The notes under the pieces are model-generated. The model did no database searches and was not told the DNA's origin. It saw only the letters and a list, made by a program, of their open reading frames with translations. Shown here piece after piece: positions 51,640 to 64,000 of a DNA stretch of 64,000 bases (positions are counted from its first letter, which is position 1; each line of letters opens with the position of its first letter). The position numbers were made by a program, and so were the translations under genes. The stretch comes from Urechis unicinctus (Eukaryota > Annelida > Polychaeta > Xenopneusta > Urechidae), in contig CM067346.1 of NCBI GenBank assembly GCA_034190875.2, forward strand, positions 45,312,255 to 45,376,254. The letters are read 5' to 3'.

Positions 51640-52240
51640 GGCTAGGGGACCTTGACTAGTCCAAGTGTGAGGCTTGCAACAAATATCAGCGAAAGAATCA
51701 AAGAGAGCCACTGATCCACCAGGAAGTGCCGATACGCCCATGGTCGAAAGTGGGAGCTGAAATTTTTGGCTATGAAGGATTACTATTCAAAATACCCGGA
51801 AGTGTGGTGCTGACCTGAAGTGTGCTGCTTAGGGAGGACTATGTTCTCGAGGCATGGCATACCAGATACCTTAATGGGAGACAACATGCCATTTTTGGAG
51901 TGCCCAGATGCGACAGTTTGCCTCAGAGTGGGAGTTGGTGATCAACTCTTCAAGTCCTCGAATGGACACAGAGAGAAAAAGGTGGGAACTGCTAAACAGC
52001 TGATGAGGAAGGCAAGAGAGGATGGGAAAGATCCTAACATAGCGCTGCTGGAGTATCGCAACACTCCTGTATCAGGCCTCGAGTACTTCCCAGCACAGCA
52101 TGAGCAGGATGCTCAGAGATAAGCTGCCCACGGTATCAACTCTCGTCTTTAGGTCGTTAACAGAGCATACCAAATGCTGAAAGACCCCCAGCTTAAGCAA
52201 AATGAAGATTTCCATAGAGGGACAAGCTCCCTATCAAAGT
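51640..52240 (+). mobile_element. Ty3/Gypsy-type LTR retrotransposon fossil (integrase region)
   Basis: The conceptual product resembles the integrase core and following region of Gypsy-class elements, with a SRHGIPDTLMGDN-type block and an ALLEYRNTPVSGL-type block. The element is broken, with several breaks. No LTR pair or protease/reverse transcriptase region could be recognised nearby, so it is an old internal fragment. Other pieces may lie upstream to about 50.8 kb, but I could not confirm this. Confidence 0.75.
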
Positions 52241-52676
52241 CCAATTTGCATCCTGCATCTTGCATCATATTCTGAGGATATTTATAGTACTAGTTAAAAT
52301 ATATGTATGTCTCTGTTAATACTGTAGAAGTATTCTTATGAAGACTATTTGTTTTGGAACTTATTTAAGGCTCAACTGTATATCTTGGTTCGTTGAACTA
52401 AATAACCACTCTTTTTTGTTATTTTTTCTGCCTTGAAATAGATGGTTTTAGGTAGGATTGTTCCTGTAGATTTATCTGGGCAGTTTTCCGCCGACAAGTT
52501 CCTGTTTGTACGATTTTCTGGTCAAATGAAAACATTATGTTATTAGTAAATAGGGCAACAATTGTTTTATATTGATGGTGTATTCTCGTGACTGCCCGAT
52601 GATTGCATGCTCTCAGATGGACTTCTAACAAGGTAATCAGTTCGAGTTAACTCTTGTTATTGCCCTTGTTAGAGAC

Positions 52677-52832
52677 AATAAGGTGGTATCGTCTTTTCAG
52701 CGCAGCGCCTCGACCGGTCATTGACCTCTCTCGTACTACATGCAGTAGTCGGGCATTGAACTACTGCATGTATCACGAGAGATGTCAATGACCGTTCGAG
52801 GCGCTGCGCTGAAAAGGTGATACCACCTTATT
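52677..52832. repeat. Long near-perfect inverted repeat (73-bp arms, 10-nt loop)
   Basis: The left arm (52677-52749) and the reverse complement of the right arm (52760-52832) differ at only about six of 73 positions. The outermost bases are AATAAGGTGGTATC. A TA is present at both ends, so a TA target-site duplication with AGGTGGTATC termini is possible, which would make it a fold-back MITE. The transcript would be a 73-bp hairpin. There is no ORF. Confidence 0.92.
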
Positions 52833-52900
52833 ATTTTCTCTCGACTACCCTCTCCCCAGTTTCCAGCTAAGGCGCGAAATAATCAATCCTGCAGAGCAAC

Positions 52901-52982
52901 AAACTGGGCGGGGCAAGCAGTGGAGTTCTTATTGGCTGAGAAAACTGGGCGGGGCAGGCTGTGAAGTTCTTATTGGCTGAGA
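52901..52982. promoter_or_regulatory. Two tandem 41-bp units, each with a GC box and an inverted CCAAT box
   Basis: Both units contain ACTGGGCGGGGC (Sp/KLF-type GC box) and, about 18 bp later, TTATTGGCTGAG (CCAAT box on the minus strand). They differ at three positions. A GGCGCGA word flanks both sides and a TTTATACG lies near 53000. This is promoter-like architecture, but no recognisable gene follows it. Confidence 0.45.
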
Positions 52983-54994
52983 AGGCGCGATTCCGAAATT
53001 TATACGGGCTTAGTTAATCTCATGTTCTCTCAATTATTACAAATGTGAATAACCAAATATGAATAGGGGAGAAATTATCCTCTTTCCTCTCTGCAATCTA
53101 TTGATGATTTCAACGGAGCCAGGATTGTTCTATCTGGAAAAATTTAAATCTCTTGTAGGTGACGCCATGATGATGGGAAACTGAGGCCTAATAGGAGGTT
53201 AAAGGAATATCTCTAATAAGTATGTAATCGCATGATCATGAGGATGATATGGGGATCCCTGAGTCCTCGTGTTTTCTACCATATCATCCACACGATAGCT
53301 AATACACAACATTAAATCCAGGAAAACGTTAAAATTGAATTCATGATCTGCAACCGACGATTATCACAGTGTGAGGAACAAAAGGTAATTCAATCTTTGA
53401 CTGTTTTGTACGAGCCATTATAACGTCATATGCATCATAACGTTTATCAGACGCATGATGCATATAACAGTTGGAATCCTAAATGCATCATGACTTTAGT
53501 CAAATGTCAGATACCAATAAAGCGGGGAACTCCATCTGCATCAAAATGTTTGACAAATTCGTTGGCTGCATCAGCCATTTTAGTTTCGAGCGATATTTAT
53601 GAATTGTGTTGAGAGGGTATTTCGAGACAAATTCAGAATGAAGTTTGAGGGGCTTCAATGAAATATGAGAGTTTTTTTCTGGGTTTTTTATGTCATTAAT
53701 TTAGTTTGGTCTATCAGCGTGAATGTTCTGGTTTCACGACTGTTTCAGTTCGTATTGGAGGTAAGTATATGATAATTGCGGTAATGGTCTTATACCTGTA
53801 GCCATGGAATTATGATTGAGTGATCGTTAAATTACAGCAGTTCACTGTCGGTTATAAGACAATCTTTCATGCGTGATAGGAGGGGGGGGGGGGGGGCAGA
53901 AATACAGGGCGACTGATTATTTAAAGAGGCGATTTATAATTGATATAGGCCCCGTTCAAGATAAAATCTGACGAAGAATTGAACAAACTGATTAAAATCT
54001 CCGCGACAAAACATTAGAAACGGCAGCATTTGCTTAAAGGACTAAGTGGGATTCGGGTTTGCAGTCTTCATTATCGATTCCATTACACACGTAATGAGCA
54101 CAGCAAAAGCTTCCAATGGACATTTCTATGGAAAAGGAATGAGGAAAATACAATTCCTTGTATAAAATACATACTTTTCACTAGTTTTGTCAAAGATGAC
54201 TGATCTACCTTTCCTGGGTTTTGATTTATCCGAGGTGGAGGTGGATCATATAAAGGTCATAATGGCAGCTACATTATTCAATCAATTATCGTTTGTTAGG
54301 TGAAGTAACGTTATGATTATTATAGTAACGTTATGATTGTTCTGCCTGGTTTGAAGGTAGTTCTTTCTAGACAATAAAGTTTGTTGCTAGACCTCAATTT
54401 CTTGAGTTCTGTAACTGATTTGAAGCTTTCGTATCGTTACAAGAACCAAACAGCTTTATTAACAGCATTATCCAAAAGCTGTCCATGAAAGATGGCGAAC
54501 CATTGGTTTTTTTCGGTTAAATAATCAATTTTTATTTTTTTTCCTAGTCGCTAAAATGACTCGATAGAAATCGCTTAAAAAACATCGTCTGGACAATGTT
54601 ACGAATATGCAAATGAGTGGCGTCTGGGTTAGTTTCCTTCACCTTCTGACATAATCGCCTAAACTCCGCCCGTTTACAGCTTCGGATGTCTAGTAGCGTC
54701 TACCGTGCGCGCCATTTGTGGGTTAAAGTTCACAGAAATTCTATTGATTTTTTATGAAATACTTCTTCAAAATACTATGGTTTGAATCAGTCCAAATGTG
54801 AGATGTCAATGTAACCGAGTTTGGACGTTGGACTTTGTTCAGTAAAGAACAAACGCTGGGTTAAATGAATACGCCGGCATATTTGAGATGCCACTTCGAC
54901 ATACAGGTGTTAGCATAGCAAGACGTTTGTATTCAAATCCGTGTCTTTCTGTAGTCAAAAGTCACTATAAATCGAACCCTTTGTTGTGCAAGAA
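52983..54994. other. Intergenic stretch, no gene recognised
   Basis: A G-run of 16 lies at 53881-53896. There is otherwise apparently unique AT-rich sequence and no significant ORF. Confidence 0.5.
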
Positions 54995-56190
54995 ATCTTC
55001 ACTTACCTGATACAATAAGCCCCAGCAAAATAGTCAACCCTATCAATATCAGGATAATTCCGAAGTATCTTGACAAGTCCATCATCACAGCTGCTCGTAT
55101 ACTGGAGCATGCGCCAGATAACAGGCCAAAATACGTCTGATAAAACACATCTACCAAAATACTAACGTTCTGATTTGTTTAAAAGCCGGGTTATCAAACA
55201 CAAAACCAGATAGAATGCTTCCAATCATGTTGGAGACACCTGGAAGAGGAAGCAAGAATGATGTCTCGGATTCCTCGAGATTCAGGTCTCGGCTGTAATC
55301 CACAATAAGTTGGAGATGTGACATGAAGGATGATGATTGGATTGCCAACGATATCCAGAGCATCAGTGGCGGGGATATTCGTCATATGGTAGATACCGAA
55401 AGCACGCCACCATGGGTCTGTGGCATCCGTCTCTTATTCTCAAATTCATCACTACGTCTGATCTGAACATTATGACCAGGGCGCGCATGATGATCCCACA
55501 CTAACATCACGGTGATCACACAATCTGTAATGTCTGCATATGAGATCGCTGTGACATCTTGATAATCTCATTTTGTGATACTTGTGATATCATAGCGATA
55601 TCCGAGATAGATCATGCGTTGACTGGGTGTTATGCATATGTCACTGGCAAGCCAACAAATGTTAAAGTCTACCCCCGGCCAGTTCTCTCGCTCCAGAAGG
55701 TTGCTCCCTTTCAGAAGGTTGTTGACAATCTATTTTCGATATCACCTTTCAACGGCGTTGTAGTATTAATGATCGAGAATAGCGAAACGACATTTTTTTC
55801 GCAGTGACGTCAGTCCAGACCCTGTGAGAGGCGAACTATTTTCGATAGGTCTACCCGAAGTGAACCCTCTAAGCGAAGCTATACACTCTCTGGTTCAAAT
55901 GTCAATAATATGACACAGTTGTGTATCATTATTGCCCCGAGTATCATAAACGCGCCATAAAATAATTAACGGCTAAACCGTACTTCCATGAATGCCGCAA
56001 AAATGAATAGCCCCACACCAGACCCTGAATTTGTGATGATGGTAGCAATACCACGATTGCGGTCGCAATATTGATTCACGAGGACACTGGCTGGAACATA
56101 CATCATGGCTCAACCGATACCCGGAAGAGAAAATAAAGTTCATAGTAATCGGAGTACAAAATAACCAGTTTACGCAGACATCTGAGGTTA
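54995..56190 (-). pseudogene. Duplicated, decayed copy of the SLC16-like transporter
   Basis: Two blocks match the functional transporter: 54995-55440 (like 60070-60610) and 55890-56190 (like 60795-61110, including the start of the upstream intron). Because intron sequence was copied, this is a DNA-level duplication, not a retrocopy. The middle (55440-55890) is unrelated and longer than the loop it replaces. Damage seen: the splice acceptor AG has become GG (plus-strand T to C at 56122), a TGA follows four codons into the exon, and several codons near 55115 are missing. The TM8-type Asp/Arg pair (D-x-x-x-R in the functional gene) reads Asn and Ser here. The GTAAG donor at the other end is intact. 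No copies of the other exons were found. Confidence 0.85.
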
Positions 56191-57072
<882 letters not shown>

Positions 57073-57412
57073 TGAATTCATAATACGTTCCAAACACTAA
57101 TGAATGACAGGACGCAGGAGAGCAATTCGTACATTGAACTTCACGAAGAGACAAATGAACGGTATGTATCTCGTCCAAATTAATTTGATCCCGTCGTTGA
57201 AGGCCATACAGAGAATGAAACATTATCTGCTTAAGTCGATCTAATTATCATGTCAGTCTGATAATAGTGACTAGTGGGTCACTGTTCCAAGCCGGCGGTA
57301 AAACAAAGTTAGGTTTTTTTGGTCGCCATTAGATGCGATGCGTATATATATATACGTATGCCCCAACCCATCCGTCCGTCATATCCATCCATCCCCATAC
57401 CCATATCATTCA

Positions 57413-57715
57413 ACATACATACATATACATACATTCATACATACATACATACATACATACATACACATACATACATACATACATATGCATGCATGCATGC
57501 ATGCATACATACAGACATACATGCATGCAGACAGACAGACAGACACATACAGACAGACAGACAGACAGACATACATACATACATACATACATACATACAT
57601 ACATACATACATACATACATACATACATACATACATACATACATACATACATACATACATACATACATACATACATACATACATACATACACATACATAC
57701 ATACATATACATACA
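57413..57715. repeat. (ACAT)n / (ACAG)n compound microsatellite
   Basis: ACAT runs flank a GCAT and ACAG (CAGACAGA) middle at about 57486-57570. Repetitive ORFs on both strands are artefacts. Confidence 0.96.
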
Positions 57716-59605
57716 CAATCATTAGCTACAGTACCACCCATTTATACTTTTATAAGCAAACAATTATGAGAACATTTGAAAGGCGACCAGTTTATCTCTG
57801 GGTAGTGGGACGGGGGACTCAAAGGGGTACACTAAAAGTGTGACTCAACTATCTCCATATTATTTGGCATTCTCTAGATTTCAACATACCATGTTGCTTA
57901 TGGCTTGTACTATATAAAAAAGTCACGAACCCATATATTGTCTAACACATCTGGCTGTTGTATGTCAAGCTTTTGACTTTTTCGGATGCCAACTGCAACT
58001 GGGTGCTGTGAATAAAGAGAGTGATAATAATATCTAGTGAAAATGAGGTGACATGTAAAGCTTCATGCTTGGCTGAGATTTCTACCCTCGCAGATAGTTG
58101 AATATAGCAGGTGTTGTTGCTGGTAGGGGTCACCCGTAGTTGGGATGTCATCCATTGCAGGTCCCCATTACTTTCAGGTCGCATGGCAATGACCACAAAC
58201 CAAGACAACTTTTTACCCAGCCAGCCGTGGTTTGCTACATATAGGAGAATAGACCACAACCGGTGGTTGCGTCCATTCTGTTGTGTCTCTTCATAGTCAG
58301 GGATGCGTACAACGGCTTTGGCCTTTCTCTCTATGCAAGGTAGATTCACAAGTGTAGATTTCATGTGACGCACTGCACCCATATCCACAGAGCTCATGCT
58401 GTTAGGGAACAGTTCATGCGCGGATTCAGCTCGTGGTCATTAATTCCATTTGAGATTTATTACATATGTGCATGGCATCTTAGTGAATGGTAGCCGCACA
58501 AGACGTCGTGCACGGCTAAGTGAATGGCTGTTCTGGAAGGAGAGCAAGCCTATCCTTCCCGGCAAAACACTTCAGATCGCTGTCTGAATCCTTACTATTC
58601 ATAACAGGTCCCCGTGAACATAGTGATGGAGAAATCGGTTACAGATGGCTTTTGTAGGATTGTGTTTGCTTTCTTGTAGAGATGAGGGCGGGGTTTGTTT
58701 TACTCGGTTGTAGAAATAATTATTTTCCCTTTTCGATTCGGAATACGTTTATCCTAGGCATTTTGCCAGACTGTTTGATGATTATACAAGTAGCTCCAAA
58801 CAAAAACCACAAGAGCACTGTTGATTACAATTTCTAAGGGTCTCCTCGATTGTCCCAAAAGAGTTTGCATCATGAGCGGAGATAGCATATTTGCGTTCCA
58901 TTTGCTCTGCCCTGTGCGAAAAAAGTGCATCTTTCGGCGGTTTTCAACTATTCATATTGTTTCAGGTGTATTTCTATGCCATGAAAATTCTTCAAATTTC
59001 GGTTGGGAATTATCAGCGTTTGATCTTAACCCATTTCGTACGAAAATAAGCATCAAAGACAATAATTGTGTTGAACTTCAAATTTCGGTAATTTGGGAAT
59101 TCAGCGAAAGCAGAACAATTGTAAGCGTAATGTTCGAACAATAATGCATACCATCATCATAATGTTATCTATTACAGCATAGATGAATGCATTTCAGCTA
59201 TAAGATAATAAGCCACCAAAGGTAATTCTGAATATGGTCATATAGCCATGCTCATAAAGGAGCACAAAGATGGGGATTCATTATCAGTGCTTACCCCAAG
59301 AAGCTGAAGCTCTGTTCTTGTGTTTATCTGATAATTCGTTCTCGTTGTGTTTTGTTGCCATCATTCAGTTCGAACACATGCTGTGCGAAAATAAAGATTA
59401 TTATAAATGAAGAAAGTAATTTCGTCCCATCGAGATTCTAGCATTGCATAGAAAATTGGCCTTGTTCTGGTGACACAAACTTGAAAGACATCGCTATGAA
59501 AAACCACGTCTACATTATTTGCAGCACTAGAATATGTTACCATAACAGGGTAAGTTGTTCATCACCTAGTCATTATAGAACGATTTCAGGGCCCATAGAC
59601 GTTTT
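57716..59605. other. No gene recognised
   Basis: A 151-codon minus ORF (57942-58397) and a 107-codon plus ORF (58821-59144) are open but have no domain I recognise. The 3' UTR of the transporter probably occupies the right end. Confidence 0.4.
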
Positions 59606-61904
59606 CTAGGAAGACTTTCTGCGAGTACGCCATATGCAAATAACGAATAACATCAGTCCACCTACGATATAGCACAGCGCGTTGAAGACAAACGGCCATT
59701 TGTATTCATCGGTAACATCTTTCAATTTGCCTGTATAAGATAAATGAGAAACATAGCCAAGATATGTTTTCTTGTTGATTTCCTGCCATAGCGATCTAAA
59801 TCCATTCCGAAAAATGGGTTGTTTCACAAGTCGCCACTTATTAAGTTTTGCTAATGTGTTTCATTACACATTATAGAGCACATAGTCTCTAAAACGATGC
59901 TAATTGCATAAGATGAACCAGGCAAATATGATGCGTGTCCAAATACTCTAATGCAGCTTTGGACATATGGGACATGCAACAGCAGAAAACTCTGCTACTA
60001 ACACCAGTTCAATATAGCAAGACAAATGTTTCAAATAACAAGGTACAATGATAGTTATCCTTGGATCTTGAATGGTGAAAAAGACTTACCAGATGCAACC
60101 GGCCCAAGTAAAATGCTGATCCCCATCCACGTCATAAGAATTCCGAAGCAGCTTGACAAATCTTCGACCCCAAACAGGTCCACCAACACTGCTGCACGCA
60201 GACTGAAAGATGCCCCAGAAAATAGACCCATGACCACACTGGACAATGCTAAACCGACGTATGTCTGATAAAACACAGCTACCAAAATACCCAACCCAGC
60301 TATACACGGATATAAACACACGAAGAACGTTCTGAATCGTTTAATAGCTGCGATGTCAAATATAATGCCGGATGCAATTCTTCCAATCATATCTGATAAA
60401 CCCGACAAAGGAAGTAAGAATGCTATCTCAGTTTCCCATAAGTGCAAGTCTCGACCATAATCCACAATAAGTTGGAGATGAGAAATGTAGGCTGACGATT
60501 GGAGTGCCAACGATGTACTGAATATTACGAAATGAATATTCATCATATGGTGGATACCCATAGCACGCCACCAGGGGTCTGGGGCATACATCTTATTGTC
60601 CAGCTCGCTCAAATTTGAAGATAAATTATTGTCAACAATCATTGCATCATCGGCGGATTGTATAGAACCTAAATGCCAAGTACTATACGTAACGACATTT
60701 TCACTACTTCCTACTAATGTTGGACTCTTAAGCTCTTCCAGTTCACGGTGCACGTTTATATTCTCAAGACGGAGGTTGAGGTGCGTATCAGGAGGTTTGA
60801 ATGTCAATGCTATAGCACAGTTGTGTAACATTATTGCCCCGAGTATCATGAAGGCTCCATAAAATCCGTAATGGCTAAACAGTACTTCCATGAATGCCGG
60901 AAAAATAAATAGTCCCACACCACATCCTGAATTCGTAATCCCGTTAGCAATACCACGATAACGGTCGAAATATTGATTCACGAGGACGCTCGCTGGAACA
61001 TACATCATGGCTCCACCGATACCTGGAAGAGAAAATAAAGTTCATAGTAATCGGAGTACAAAAGAACCAGTCTGCGCAGACACCTGAGGTTAACAGATAC
61101 CTTTTCATAAGGGCCACATTTTTTGTAGCTATATATAATATGCAATTCATATCAGTTCATTCAATCTTTTGAACATTTGGGGAATTATAATCTGCGGAAA
61201 TAGTCTAAAAGCCTTCCTGCATTGAAATACCGATTCTTCTGAATTGCTCATTTCATCATGTTATAACGTGATCAGATAGTCACTAGCTTGGGGGTTTTCC
61301 CCTATGCAAAATGTTATGTAATCAATACATAATCAAATATATGCAATTAATGTTTCCAAAAGTATTCCACTCACCAGCAAAGATACTGTATGTGGTCAGA
61401 AAAACATAAATATTGGGCGAGAAGCCGCTTAAGATGACCGAAACTCCAAACATCAAAGCTCCTGAAAATACTGTGGTTCGAACAGAGAAGCGGTTGCTCA
61501 GAACTGTGGCAAATGGCCCTGTGTGGACGATGATGCAAAGGAAACATAAACATACTTATTCTCAAACGGATCATTGGAAGAAATGATACCATTTTTACAT
61601 CCCCGTGATAGGCTACCGAGCGGCGAGTGCTATATATGCAACGCTTTTATATATACCTACTAACTAAATCCTATCGTCAAATACATAGAGACTCAGCATA
61701 GTCGTTAACAGAGCGATTTTGCGTCACACAAAGAAGATTTAACAATAAGCGGAATCATACTAGCTATTTACACCGAAAAAACATTATGCATAATTGGAAT
61801 CTTTTCTTACCAAATAGTGCTTGAAATCCGCTACATATGCCGCCACACAAAGCTGTCATGGCTGCCGATGAGTTGAACTTTTTCCGAAGCTCCACATAAG
61901 TGAC
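59606..61904 (-). CDS. SLC16-type monocarboxylate transporter (MFS), 3' four exons; 5' end outside window
   Basis: Coding exons on the minus strand: 61904-61811, 61518-61375, 61022-60090 and 59730-59606 (stop TAG), 431 residues in frame. Splice sites are consensus. The product opens with VTYVELRKKF, like the segment after TM1 in MCTs. The loop/TM5 motif YVPASVLVNQYFDRYRGIA matches the YxPxxxxxxxYFxxRRxxA family signature. A long hydrophilic loop then separates the two halves, and SDMIGRIASG carries the Asp and Arg (D-x-x-x-R) known to be needed for proton-coupled lactate transport in MCT1. The protein should be a 12-span plasma-membrane carrier. The PDGGWGW-type first exon was not found before 64000. 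Substrate is unknown. A broken duplicate lies at 54995-56190. Confidence 0.9.
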
Positions 61905-62142
61905 CTATATTGAGAAACACAGCCATGATCTTAGATCAGAGCGATCATGGTTCCCCAATAGAAAATACCATTATCAAATGTTGTAAGCATTTGAACCTGA
62001 TAATGGAACATTGCATTTGCGTGAACTTTCATCGCACTTAGGATAGGAAAATAAGTATTATAATATATGCAATATGCTTATATAAAAAAGATTTCAACTG
62101 CAATCTACTTTGATAAATTCATTAAAAACTTATATTAACATT
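61905..62142. other. 5'-most visible intron of the transporter gene
   Basis: The acceptor CAATATAG ends at 61905 on the minus strand. From here to the window edge I find no upstream exon, so the intron or 5' region continues beyond 64000. Confidence 0.5.
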
Positions 62143-63769
<1,627 letters not shown>

Positions 63770-63916
63770 AACACACACACAGACACGCACGCACACACAC
63801 ATTCATACATACATACATGCATGCATGCATGCATGCATACATACATACATACATACATACATACATACATACATACATACATACATGCAGACAGACATAA
63901 ATATATACATACATGT

Positions 63917-64000
<84 letters not shown>
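63770..64000. repeat. (CA)/(ACAT)/(GCAT)n and (AT)n repeats, cut by the window edge
   Basis: CACACA is followed by CATA and GCAT tetranucleotides (to about 63888), then AT-rich words and a pure AT run continuing past 64000. Confidence 0.95.

Noticed and set aside
57942-58397. 151-codon minus-strand ORF between the transporter pseudogene and gene
   Set aside because: Composition looks ordinary but no family, splice pairing or promoter could be found; left as unassigned.

Overview
This is animal nuclear DNA. It has multi-exon genes with GT/AG introns, about 9 long (AT)n arrays, several other microsatellites and minisatellites, and remnants of LINE, CACTA, MITE and Gypsy elements. The gene families and the density of tandem repeats suggest a marine invertebrate, possibly a deuterostome. 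I cannot fix the species.

Four host genes are supported. (1) Positions 341-8000, plus strand: a 16-exon, 635-residue protein with repeated S/T-H-F-x-x-G-x-D and D-F motifs of the kind found in axonemal microtubule-associated proteins (SAXO4/SAXO5-like). (2) Positions 26615-27604, minus: a PAR/CES-2/giant-type bZIP transcription factor in a single coding exon. It has an upstream 5' UTR intron and a TATA-less promoter with CCAAT, NRF1, CRE and C/EBP-type sites. (3) Positions 43130-45273, minus: a three-exon claudin/PMP22-superfamily tetraspan protein. (4) Positions 59606-61904, minus: the last four exons of an SLC16-type monocarboxylate transporter whose first exon(s) appear to lie beyond the window. 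A decayed, intron-containing duplicate of gene 4 lies about 4 kb downstream of it (54995-56190).

Layout: the SAXO-like gene occupies the first 8 kb, with repeats and a LINE relic in its introns. Positions 8-26.6 kb have no recognisable gene and may hold regulatory DNA for the bZIP gene. Positions 28.9-37.8 kb are almost entirely tandem repeats, including a 1.3 kb direct duplication, a 20-bp minisatellite, a C-rich minisatellite and an 18-bp TAG-type repeat. Positions 37.8-43 kb are gene-free. After the claudin-like gene come a CACTA transposase relic (47.4-48.6 kb), a Gypsy integrase fossil (51.6-52.2 kb) and a 156-bp near-perfect hairpin (52.68-52.83 kb). Just past the hairpin is a duplicated GC-box/CCAAT unit, and the transporter pseudogene and gene follow.

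The four genes do not form an obvious pathway, and I found no convincing novel multi-gene system. The best leads are the long hairpin next to the promoter-like repeat, the repeat architecture of the ciliary-type protein, the transporter duplicate that has lost its Asp/Arg pair, and the candidate autoregulatory site of the bZIP gene.
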